Assembly: GCA_964626565.1 (NCBI GenBank)
Contig: CAZVFX010000137.1
Coordinates: forward strand, 1-18,653
From: CAZVFX01 sp964626565
GTDB taxonomy: Bacteria; Myxococcota_A; UBA9042; CAIXZC01
DNA length: 18,653 nt
Direction of reading: 5' to 3'
The first letter of the stretch is position 1, and every line of letters starts with the position of its first letter. The position numbers and the translations under genes were made by a program. The notes beneath the pieces are model-generated. The model was not told the origin of the DNA. It was given only the letters and a program-made list of their open reading frames with translations, and did no database searches. Of this stretch, positions 6,952-13,819 are shown piece by piece.

Positions 6952-8446
6952 GGGGCCCTCCTCTAAGCAGATAAAGGGAGACTTGGTTCCTTGCGTTCTG
7001 GATATAGCGGCTTCTCTTCCACTGCCGCACCGGCGGGCTGCGCAGCCGGCCGATGCGAGGGACGTCTGACGCGATGTAGGCGACGGTATCGTCGGTGCGT
7101 CCGGAGATGTCTCGCCGGGCGTGAGACAGCCTGCGCAGCCGGACCACTTCCGCACAGGGCGCATGTCGTTCCAGATGCCTTTGCATGGACGAGGTATAAA
7201 CCACAAAGTCGGTATCTTCCGTCCTGTTTTGAAGGCACATTCGCTCCACCTCTTTGGACAGCAGGACCGCGTTCGAAGGCACCGCTTTGTGTTCTCGGGC
7301 CAGTGCGAAACCGGACGGTGCCAGGCTGCAGAGCCAGACGAGCGCGCCAAGGGCGGCCACCTGTGTCGTCCAATGCGTCTCGTTGACCCGAACGTTTCTT
7401 CGTTGAACCAGTTCGGCCAGTCCGGCCGCGATGAAAATCAGCCCGAACACCACCAGGGGCAGGCAGTGACGTGTTTTGATGGTTATGTTCTGGCCCAGGA
7501 AAATCCAAACCAGGTAGGGCAAAGTCCACGTTGCCCAATAGAGGAGGACCGACTTCTGCGCGCTTCGGGCCTTGACTATGCAGAAAGCCAGGAATCCAGT
7601 GAGTCCCGCGGTCGGAACCAGGTACAGCCAGGAACGGTCCGACCACCAGGCCGACAGTCCCTGTGCGAAGAGTTGCCATAGCAGGGCAGTGGCCCGTTCA
7701 GCGATGTCCCCCCGGGTAAGGATGCTTCCCCCCCAGCGGTTGAAATGGCCGGAAGTTTGCACCTTTCCGATCGCGAGCAGAGATTCTGCTCCGGACACGA
7801 GTATGAAAGGCAGCGCCCATGCTGCGACACCACCAAGGAAGAAGAGAACCGGCCGGCCCAACTTCTTTCGGTTGAGCACCCCGGCCAGCATAGCCGAAAG
7901 GACGAACGGGAAGTATGACAACCGGACCCCCATTGTCAGGCCGAGGAGGAAGAAGCCGGCCCAAGCCAGACGTTCATCTTTGGACCGCCAGCCCTGTCCA
8001 AGGAGAGCCAGGGAGGAGAACAGGAACAACAGTCCCGGCATGTCCGACAGCAACTTGGTGGAAAACAGCCACAGTAGGGGGTTGAGGGCGACCAGCAGGC
8101 CGGCCCACAGTCCAGCCCGCTCACCAAATGCGGTGCGGGCAATTGTTGCGACGGGAATGGGCAGCAGGCCGCCGCACAGGGCGCACAGGGCGGACAACGC
8201 CGGAATCGAGGCGCCCGACATCCAGTAGAAACACTTTCCCAACACTACGAAGACGGGGTAACCGGGGAAGTGCGGCCGGTGGGCCGAGACATCGAAACTG
8301 TCCAGGGCCAGGAGAAAACGGATGGAGTCCACTTCCTCAGCGTAGTCGATTCGGAAGGTGAACCTGAGCAGGGCTCCCATAACCAGGACCGCACCCATGA
8401 CAAGCCAATACCGAGAAGCGGGGATTGTGAGTCGCTTTGTGCTCAC
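6944..8446 (-). CDS. GT39/ArnT-like polytopic membrane glycosyltransferase
   Basis: A 500-residue protein with about ten or more hydrophobic helices and an acidic first periplasmic loop ('YAEEVDSIRFLLALDSFDVS' then 'HFPGYPVFVVLGK'). This is the layout of GT-C enzymes of the GT39/PMT/ArnT or DUF2723 type, which transfer sugars from polyprenyl-phosphate donors to proteins or lipids on the outer face of the inner membrane. The C-terminal ~130 residues form a soluble domain rich in Arg. The GTG start overlaps the previous stop as GTGA (8443-8446), and the end overlaps the Rieske start by 8 bases, so it is embedded in the redox operon at both ends. Possible targets are the cluster's own lipoproteins or surface polysaccharide (inference). 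Substrate is unknown; other GT-C families fit almost as well. Confidence 0.75.
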   Translation of the reverse strand: MSTKRLTIPASRYWLVMGAVLVMGALLRFTFRIDYAEEVDSIRFLLALDSFDVSAHRPHFPGYPVFVVLGKCFYWMSGASIPALSALCALCGGLLPIPVATIARTAFGERAGLWAGLLVALNPLLWLFSTKLLSDMPGLLFLFSSLALLGQGWRSKDERLAWAGFFLLGLTMGVRLSYFPFVLSAMLAGVLNRKKLGRPVLFFLGGVAAWALPFILVSGAESLLAIGKVQTSGHFNRWGGSILTRGDIAERATALLWQLFAQGLSAWWSDRSWLYLVPTAGLTGFLAFCIVKARSAQKSVLLYWATWTLPYLVWIFLGQNITIKTRHCLPLVVFGLIFIAAGLAELVQRRNVRVNETHWTTQVAALGALVWLCSLAPSGFALAREHKAVPSNAVLLSKEVERMCLQNRTEDTDFVVYTSSMQRHLERHAPCAEVVRLRRLSHARRDISGRTDDTVAYIASDVPRIGRLRSPPVRQWKRSRYIQNARNQVSLYLLRGGPHE

Positions 8447-9285
8447 GGTCGAATTCGTTGGTCTGAGGGTTCGTACCAGGTGGGCGGCATGCTCAACCAG
8501 GACCAGAAGCCCCGTGTCCGCTCCAGAAACAACATGTAGTTGACCAGGTGGTAGACCTGCTCGGGCTGCAACGAGTTTTCATACCCGGGCATGGGAGTAC
8601 CGTCCAGGCCGGTAACGAAGATGCGGTAGATGTCCTTCTTGGTGTTGCCGGCGCGGTATATGCCGGGGGTGAAGTCGCGCGCGAGAATGACTCTGCCCAG
8701 GTCATCCTTCATGTCCTTAGCCTTGCCCCAACCATCGCCCTTGCCCGTCTTGCCGTGGCACTTACCGCACTGCATCTTCTCGTAGTGTTTCTTGCCCTGG
8801 GCGACCGATTCGCTGGAGTAGGGAGTCGGTTCTGGAATGGAGATTGGCTCATCAACCTCTTCGTCGCCGAATCTGGGACTGAAGCTCTTGATGGTAGCGA
8901 CCACGTCCACCATGTTCTGCCTGGTCATGTGGTCACGGAAGCCGGGCATGGCGGTCTGGGGAGAGCCGTTGCGCACCGAACGAACCAGGTCCTCGTCCCG
9001 GGGAAGCGACCCGGTGAGCGTTGACCGGTAACGGTAAACGCCGCGGGTGAAATCCCTCGGCTCGACTTCCAGAGCAGGGGCGGCTTTGCCTTTGCCATCT
9101 CCCCGAATTCCGTGACAGGAAAGACAGAATTTGCGATAGACCAGGCCTCCTCGTCCCGGGTCGCCGGCAAGCAACCGTGACGCGGTGCCGGTGTGAATCT
9201 CCGGTCTGGGTGCGGGGCCGCAGGAAGTCCCCGATGTTATGACTAGGAGCATTGCTATCAGCCCCGGTGTGATACGTTCGCTCAT
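8443..9285 (-). CDS. Diheme c-type cytochrome, predicted lipoprotein
   Basis: A 280-residue protein with two cytochrome c domains in tandem. Domain 1 has 'CLSCHG' (C54-H58) with likely Met ligand M113 ('TAMPGF'). Domain 2 has 'CGKCHG' (C173-H177) with M232 ('TPMPGY'). Both domains share the order haem motif, 'RDFT.G.YR', then 'MPG', showing internal duplication. The N-terminus is a short signal ending 'TSGTSC', with a possible lipidated C22, though the lipobox is weak. The ATG at 9285 has AAGGA upstream. It sits 18 bases after the porin-cytochrome gene and overlaps the GT39-like gene by 4 bases. Likely role (inference): a periplasmic shuttle between the membrane complex and the outer-membrane conduit. 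Domain identity is firm; partner choice is not. Confidence 0.88.
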   Translation of the reverse strand: MSERITPGLIAMLLVITSGTSCGPAPRPEIHTGTASRLLAGDPGRGGLVYRKFCLSCHGIRGDGKGKAAPALEVEPRDFTRGVYRYRSTLTGSLPRDEDLVRSVRNGSPQTAMPGFRDHMTRQNMVDVVATIKSFSPRFGDEEVDEPISIPEPTPYSSESVAQGKKHYEKMQCGKCHGKTGKGDGWGKAKDMKDDLGRVILARDFTPGIYRAGNTKKDIYRIFVTGLDGTPMPGYENSLQPEQVYHLVNYMLFLERTRGFWSWLSMPPTWYEPSDQRIRP

Positions 9286-9303
9286 GATTCCTTCACCCCC
9301 GGC

Positions 9304-10488
9304 TCAAAAGAAGAAGTGCAATTCAGAAAGCAGGATGTCGGCATTTCCCACTTCGTCTTGAGGGACACTCTCACGGATGTCATATCTAAGCCTGGTTGCT
9401 ACAAAAGGAATGGGGAAAAACTCGATTCCTCCGTAGAAGTGCATGCGCTGATTTTCATCTACGTCCAGCGCCGGGTCGTGGTAACCGTACCCGGTCTGGA
9501 GATTCAGCCCGCGCATCAGCAGGAAGTTGGCCTCGCCATAGGCCGTCAATCCAGAGACATCTGCATTGGCCTCTTCGTAGGTCGTACGAATCAGATCCCC
9601 TTCGACCAGTAGAGTGAGTCTTCCCAGAGTCAGCCCCAGGTAGGTTCCGCCAAACAGAACGCTCTGCTTCCTGGTCTTGTTCAAGCTGCCGGACAGACCG
9701 ATGCGCGCAGCCTTGAATGACAACTCGGCCAACCCTGACACCTGCTTGTCCGCATCCGAGTCCTGACCTCCGCCCGCACCATTGCTCACTGCCACAAAAG
9801 CGCTGAACAGTCCCTGCTCGAATCCGATCTCGGCACCCAGGTCGGGGGATGAGTAGTTGAATCCGGTCTCCCTGCGGATGAACTCCTCTTCGCCCCAGAT
9901 CCTCAAGCCGTAGGGAAGCAGCAGGTAGCCGGCCTTGAGGCTGAAACCACTCCAACCGTCCAGCAATACAAACGCCTCCCTGCTCTCGACGCTACCCTCG
10001 GCCACCGACAGGTCGGCGTAGGCCGTCAGGTGCTCCAACGCACTGAACCGCGTGTAGAAATTCGACTCCGGGCTTTCGAACGTGTTGTGCATCTGTTCTG
10101 CGAAGGAGGTTGTGTGGGTGAAACGCATGTTCGCGCCGATGGCCACATTGTCGTTCAGGTTCGGATCGATGCGTCGACGACCCGCCCAGCCTTCGGAAGA
10201 GGGACTCAGTTCGTCATCGGTCTTGTCCGCCGGTGATTGGGCAAGCGCGTTAAGGTGAGTGACGCCGTATTGGTATCCGAAATCGGTTCGCATCCCCCCG
10301 CCCGTCCGGTTGACGTGGCACACGGAACACTTGTACCCTTCCCGCTGCGCAAAATACGGCTCTGCAACAGCCGGTTGCGCAATCACGCCGGCAACTACCA
10401 GCAGGACGGCCGAAACGGCCGGAACCCATGCCGGTGAATAGCTTCCGTCACGCATCAAGTTCCTTGGTCGTAGCTGTTTGTTGTTCAT
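9304..10488 (-). CDS. Outer-membrane porin-cytochrome fusion with one N-terminal haem (Cyc2-like layout)
   Basis: A 394-residue protein. A long signal peptide ends near 'AQPAVA' (about residue 42). Immediately after it comes a single haem site 'REGYKCSVCHVNRTGGG' (C54-H58). The remaining ~320 residues have no further haem and no long hydrophobic helix. They are made of barrel-like strands ('FSLKAGYLLLPYGLRIWG', 'LGLTLGRLTLLVEGDL', 'LRYDIRE') and end in the aromatic 'ELHFFF'. One haem at the mouth of a predicted barrel is the layout of Cyc2, the Fe(II)-oxidising outer-membrane cytochrome. The sequence around the haem differs from classical Cyc2 as I recall it, so the comparison is architectural. 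The ATG at 10488 overlaps the previous stop (TAATG); an in-frame ATG 11 codons later (10455) is possible. Likely role: moving electrons across the outer membrane (inference). Confidence 0.8.
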   Translation of the reverse strand: MNNKQLRPRNLMRDGSYSPAWVPAVSAVLLVVAGVIAQPAVAEPYFAQREGYKCSVCHVNRTGGGMRTDFGYQYGVTHLNALAQSPADKTDDELSPSSEGWAGRRRIDPNLNDNVAIGANMRFTHTTSFAEQMHNTFESPESNFYTRFSALEHLTAYADLSVAEGSVESREAFVLLDGWSGFSLKAGYLLLPYGLRIWGEEEFIRRETGFNYSSPDLGAEIGFEQGLFSAFVAVSNGAGGGQDSDADKQVSGLAELSFKAARIGLSGSLNKTRKQSVLFGGTYLGLTLGRLTLLVEGDLIRTTYEEANADVSGLTAYGEANFLLMRGLNLQTGYGYHDPALDVDENQRMHFYGGIEFFPIPFVATRLRYDIRESVPQDEVGNADILLSELHFFF

Positions 10489-10979
10489 TAGTTTTTCGGT
10501 GCACCCTCGTCTATCCACATTCGAATCGTGTCTATTTCCTCTTGCGGTCGGGCCGGGAGACCGCGAGGCATGCGCCTCCCGGCCATGTTCGGACCTCCCT
10601 CCAGCTTGATTATCAGGTAGCTGTTGTCGGAATCTCCGGGAGTGACCCGGTCCAACGAAGACCTTTGAACTGCGGGAATGTCAACCAACTGGTCATGTCC
10701 CTCGGACTCCGAGAGGTCCAGCCCCTTGGAAGGGGAGGCTCCGCCGTGGCAGCTCGAGCAGAACTGGTCGAAGAAGCCCGAACTGATGCCCCGGTAGGTG
10801 GGGGGGAAAACAGCCGCACCGAACTTGGAGCCGAGACCAGGTGCATAGGGGTGTTCAATGGGACGCCCACTTTCGTCCAGAGTGCTCCCGTCGCCGGGAT
10901 CGCAACCGAGACACAGCACACAAGTCAACAGCAGTAGTTTCGGGCCAATCAGCTCGCACTCTCTTCGCCGGCCACGCAA
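10488..10979 (-). CDS. Monoheme cytochrome lipoprotein with planctomycete-type cytochrome C domain
   Basis: A 163-residue protein. The hydrophobic core 'LLLLTCVLCLGC' ends in a lipobox with C26 as lipidation site. 'FCSSCHGG' (C74-H78) is followed by 'GLDLSE', 'RVTPGDSDNSYLIIKL' and 'RRMPRG', ending 'IDTIRMWIDEGAP'. That order is characteristic of the planctomycete-type cytochrome C (PSCyt1-like) domain, with the Met of RRMP as probable axial ligand. The start is uncertain. TTG at 10979 gives the longest form and overlaps the upstream gene by 31 bases; no in-frame ATG or GTG precedes the lipobox, and a CTG (10952) lies just before the upstream stop. The stop overlaps the next gene by one base. 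Likely a tethered periplasmic electron carrier. Confidence 0.8.
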   Translation of the reverse strand: MRGRRRECELIGPKLLLLTCVLCLGCDPGDGSTLDESGRPIEHPYAPGLGSKFGAAVFPPTYRGISSGFFDQFCSSCHGGASPSKGLDLSESEGHDQLVDIPAVQRSSLDRVTPGDSDNSYLIIKLEGGPNMAGRRMPRGLPARPQEEIDTIRMWIDEGAPKN

Positions 10980-11614
10980 CCCTTCAATCCCCCCGGAAGC
11001 AGTTCGTCGACATAGTCCCTGATCTTCTGGCGGTCCTTGTCGGACAGTTCCTCGAACTCAAGGTCGAGCAACTCAAACAGCTTCTTGGCCCAAAGAGGTT
11101 GCATGCCCTCGGGGTCTCCTGAAAAACCAAGGTCCAGTTTGTCGCCAAGCTCGCAACCTTCAAGATGATCGCCCTCGACAAGGGTGACAAATCCGTCAAA
11201 TCGGTCCTGACTGGTGAAGTCAGCCGGAATGTCCTCATCCAGCAGCGCATGCAACTCGTTCATCTCGTGCATGATCCACGCCTTGCGCACGGGCCAGGCG
11301 GGGTCCATCTGAGCATCCCGGGGAGGATCGGCTGCGCTGATCATGCCTTCCACGGTCTTATTCAGCAGGCCGTCCGGAAAATTGGAATCCGGGAAGTTCT
11401 CCGCTGTGAACAGGCTGTTGTCGAGGGTCTCAATCGCCTCGAACAACTCGTCCCGGTAGTCAACGTCGTGACATTGGGAACACGACTTGTCCACCGGCTC
11501 TGCGATGACGGAATAGTCAACTCCCTTCCCCGCACATCCCGACCAGGGTAGCAGAAGCGCTGCGGCGGCAATAAATACGGCATTGAAAACTGCGGTCATC
11601 TTGTCTCTACTCAT
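10949..11614 (-). CDS. Monoheme cytochrome lipoprotein of unknown family
   Basis: A 221-residue protein. The ATG at 11614 follows GGGAG. The signal peptide ends in 'PWSGC', so C27 is probably lipidated. One haem motif 'CSQCHD' lies near the start (C45-H49). The rest is acidic and helical, with several Met and His residues ('KAWIMHEMNELHALL') that could give the sixth ligand. Two further cysteines near residues 154 and 213 could form a disulfide. I recognise no wider domain. It is 15 bases after the FAD-protein gene and overlaps the next lipoprotein gene, so these two carriers are probably made together. Function as electron carrier rests on the haem site and context only. Confidence 0.75.
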   Translation of the reverse strand: MSRDKMTAVFNAVFIAAAALLLPWSGCAGKGVDYSVIAEPVDKSCSQCHDVDYRDELFEAIETLDNSLFTAENFPDSNFPDGLLNKTVEGMISAADPPRDAQMDPAWPVRKAWIMHEMNELHALLDEDIPADFTSQDRFDGFVTLVEGDHLEGCELGDKLDLGFSGDPEGMQPLWAKKLFELLDLEFEELSDKDRQKIRDYVDELLPGGLKGCVAGEESAS

Positions 11615-11629
11615 TTCTTTCTCCCTGCT

Positions 11630-13072
11630 CTACCTGGCGGTTATTGCTTTGCACTCCAATAGGCTGTTCTCGTCGTGCAGATTCTGAAGCTCGAGGTTCC
11701 GTGTTGTCCCCAATCCGATAACGTTGCGAGCGGCCAGGATTCCCATCTGCATGGCCGTATCCATGAATATGTAGCGAAAAGTCCCCTGGCGTCCGCAGGT
11801 GACTACGTTCTTCATCCGGTCCACCGCAGCCAACAGGTTGTCCCGGGGCTCGCGATAGCCCAGCCGAAATACAGGGTACCCGTGTGTAATCCTGGTGGAG
11901 AAGTGGCCGATGACGTCTGAATCCACCTTGATTCCCAGATGATTCAAGTCGCGGAGGCACCGGTCGAGCAGATTGTCATCAGGCTGCCCCCAGACATCGC
12001 CGCCAACCTCACAAGGGATCTCGAGCATGAGAGAGGTCTTTCCCGGAGGTGCGCTCCACGGGCTCCGGCGCCTGGGCTCCTGGATCCGGGTCGGCAAATA
12101 GCGCGGGTCAGCCACGTAGTGCCAGGTGTTGGGTGACACATCCTGGCGGTCCAACAGTATGTTCAGGAAGCGCACGCCGCGAAACCCGAGTTGGTCGGCC
12201 GAAGCCAGTACGTCCCGGCTGCCAGGGTAGAGCAGGCGGGCGAGGTCCGGCAGAGGAATTGTGGAAATAACCTGGTCGCACGAAATACAGAAAGACCCAC
12301 CCTCGTCTTCAAGGTGAACCTCGGACAGCGTGTTCCCACGCGATCCGAACCCAACAACGCGTGTTCCCAGGAGGACCTTGCCGCCGTGCGCAGTCACGTC
12401 CTCAGCCATGGCAGAAAAGATCTGACCGATGCCCTTGCGCGGGTAGTAATACCTCAACGCATACGTTCTGGTACTGTCTCGTTTGAGGCCAAGCAGCCTC
12501 AGCGCCACGTCGGTCAAGTCAATCAAAGAAATCCTCTGACCCGCCCAATCGCAACTGAGTTGCTCCGGTGGAATGCCCCACAGCTTTTCGCTGTAGGGTC
12601 CGAAGAACAGGTCGTAGAAGGTTTTGCCGTAGCGAGAGATGGTCCATTCTTCGAAACTCTCCAGCCCGGGAGGAGTCTGGCTGTTGATGAGCTTCTGACG
12701 AATGAAGTCGGCAAACCCTCGGAAACCCAGGGTGAGGCTCAAGTTGCGCACCAGGTCCAGCGGCTCGAGGGGGTATCGGTAGCGCTTGCCGTTCAGCAGG
12801 ATTACGCTCTTTCGCGTCGCCTCAAGCAGGTCGCTACCCAGCAGTTCGCGCACCGTGTCAACCAGGGACTCGTCTCTGGAAATGAACCGGTGTCCACCGA
12901 GATCGAACCGGTAACCGCCCCGCTCGACCGTGCGGCAGAGCCCCCCGGGGGAGGCCTCGAGGTCAACGACAGTTACCGGTCGGTTGTTCCTGGACAGTTC
13001 GAGGGCGGCAGACAATCCCGCCGCTCCCGCACCAAGGATCACCGTCTGGTTTTTCGCTCTTCTGTTCAACAT
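11630..13072 (-). CDS. FAD-dependent oxidoreductase, UDP-galactopyranose mutase/amine-oxidase-like
   Basis: A 480-residue protein. The N-terminal FAD-binding beta-alpha-beta fold has 'ILGAGAAGLSAALEL' and the acidic 'VVDLEASPGGLCRT', followed by 'YRFDLGGHRFIS', a hallmark of UDP-galactopyranose-mutase-like and protoporphyrinogen-oxidase-like proteins. The middle has 'FYDLFFGPYSEKLWGIPPEQLS' style sequence (Y.EK.WG..P) and the C-terminus 'GRQGTFRYIFMDTAMQMG', the second FAD contact. There is no signal peptide, so it is cytoplasmic. The ATG at 13072 is preferred because AGGGGG precedes it; a TTG four codons earlier lies on that ribosome site. Probable role: sugar-nucleotide isomerisation or a related flavin reaction. 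The downstream GT39-like gene gives a plausible glycan link (inference). A carotenoid or haem-related activity is an alternative. Confidence 0.8.
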   Translation of the reverse strand: MLNRRAKNQTVILGAGAAGLSAALELSRNNRPVTVVDLEASPGGLCRTVERGGYRFDLGGHRFISRDESLVDTVRELLGSDLLEATRKSVILLNGKRYRYPLEPLDLVRNLSLTLGFRGFADFIRQKLINSQTPPGLESFEEWTISRYGKTFYDLFFGPYSEKLWGIPPEQLSCDWAGQRISLIDLTDVALRLLGLKRDSTRTYALRYYYPRKGIGQIFSAMAEDVTAHGGKVLLGTRVVGFGSRGNTLSEVHLEDEGGSFCISCDQVISTIPLPDLARLLYPGSRDVLASADQLGFRGVRFLNILLDRQDVSPNTWHYVADPRYLPTRIQEPRRRSPWSAPPGKTSLMLEIPCEVGGDVWGQPDDNLLDRCLRDLNHLGIKVDSDVIGHFSTRITHGYPVFRLGYREPRDNLLAAVDRMKNVVTCGRQGTFRYIFMDTAMQMGILAARNVIGLGTTRNLELQNLHDENSLLECKAITAR

Positions 13073-13158
13073 AGTCCCCCTCAAGAACGCAGGACATCAG
13101 ATTGTTGGGGTGAACGAGGCGCGAAGACGCCCCGGCACCTACATATGTTGCTTAGTGC

Positions 13159-13641
13159 TTAGGAGGCAAGCGGAGGGGACTGCTTTGGCGCATTCGCCAG
13201 AACAGAGCTTAATGTGTAAATGGAATCCTGGCCGCAACCGACGAAAAGTTCCGCCGGAAGGTGGCCAGAGGAGGTCGTATTCAGGAACGATATGGCGGCG
13301 GAGCGATTCAGGAACGAATTGGAAACCGTGCAGGGAACGATGATGACTTCGCAGGCCTTGTTCCCAGAGGAGCCGACCCCGGGCCTGGTGGGATAGCGCT
13401 TGGCTTCGTCCGCCGGTGTGCCGTTCTTGACCAGAATATCTTCGAAGCGCTGGAAGAGCGGGTCAAAGCGATGCTGATGCGAAGAAAAGGCCAGGTGCAG
13501 AGGAGATAGAGCCGGAAGGACGCTCCACCATGCGGCGAACGCGAACACAGCCGCTGCGGTTATGTTTCTACGAGCTGCTTTTGCCCTGGGTCTTCTGTTC
13601 AGAACTGCTTTGATGGTGTGACTCCTCACTACTTTCCACAT
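13159..13641 (-). CDS. Small single-pass membrane or secreted protein of unknown function
   Basis: About 160 residues if read from the ATG at 13641. A basic N-terminus (NRRPRAKAARR) is followed by a hydrophobic segment 'AAAVFAFAAWWSVLPAL', then a His-rich motif 'SSHQHRFD' just outside the membrane and 'FQRFEDI'. Cysteines lie in 'KACEVIIVPC' and 'FVGCGQDS', and the tail reads 'APKQSPP'. The layout, a membrane anchor followed by a histidine cluster, suggests a metal-binding or signalling protein (inference); I do not recognise the family. The start is unclear: the ATG has no ribosome site and lies about 6 bases after the predicted transcription start, so the message may be leaderless. An AGGAG lies a few codons further in, without a good start codon after it. 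It is the first gene of the minus-strand run. Confidence 0.55.
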   Translation of the reverse strand: MWKVVRSHTIKAVLNRRPRAKAARRNITAAAVFAFAAWWSVLPALSPLHLAFSSHQHRFDPLFQRFEDILVKNGTPADEAKRYPTRPGVGSSGNKACEVIIVPCTVSNSFLNRSAAISFLNTTSSGHLPAELFVGCGQDSIYTLSSVLANAPKQSPPLAS

Positions 13642-13653
13642 CGACAAGATTCG

Positions 13654-13682
13654 AATGTAATGACGTCCTCCCGGCTTGTCAA
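13654..13682 (-). promoter_or_regulatory. Sigma70-like promoter for the minus-strand cytochrome cluster
   Basis: On the minus strand, a perfect -35 TTGACA (13682-13677) and a -10-like TACATT (13659-13654, four of six consensus bases) are separated by 17 bases. Transcription would start near 13647, a few bases before the ATG at 13641. It is the only clear promoter I see ahead of the run. Confidence 0.65.
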
Positions 13683-13765
13683 TTGTCTTGGGCAAGCGCA
13701 GGTCCCGGTGTCTGTGCGACAAGGTTCTTCAAGCCGCATAATCAACGGCCGGCGGCACATTTACC

Positions 13766-13771
13766 TTGACG
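13766..13771 (+). promoter_or_regulatory. Candidate -35 element for feoB
   Basis: TTGACG lies 12 bases before the iron-box palindrome. Any -10 at 17-18 bases spacing would fall inside the palindrome (around 13789-13795), though the hexamer there is poor. An alternative start region is the AT-rich 'AATAAT' at 13800-13805. Confidence 0.45.
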
Positions 13772-13783
13772 CGGCTTACATGC

Positions 13784-13797
13784 TTAGGCTAGCCTAA
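13784..13797. promoter_or_regulatory. DtxR/IdeR-like operator (iron box) upstream of feoB
   Basis: TTAGGCTAGCCTAA is a perfect 14-base palindrome, 23 bases before the feoB start and overlapping where its promoter should be. It carries the TTAGG and CCTAA half-sites of the DtxR/IdeR consensus (which is longer, 19 bases). Two DtxR-family proteins are encoded in the same operon, so iron-dependent autorepression is the natural reading. Confidence 0.8.
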
Positions 13798-13819
13798 CGA
13801 ATAATTGAGAGGTTGTCAA

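Noticed and set aside
12191..13162. Plus-strand open frame of 323 codons
   Set aside because: Antisense to the FAD protein, whose FAD motifs are unmistakable.
549..13722. Possible mobile island carrying the cytochrome run
   Set aside because: There is no transposase, integrase or terminal repeat, and the base composition looks even. The tRNA genes at the right edge show no attachment-site duplication within the window.
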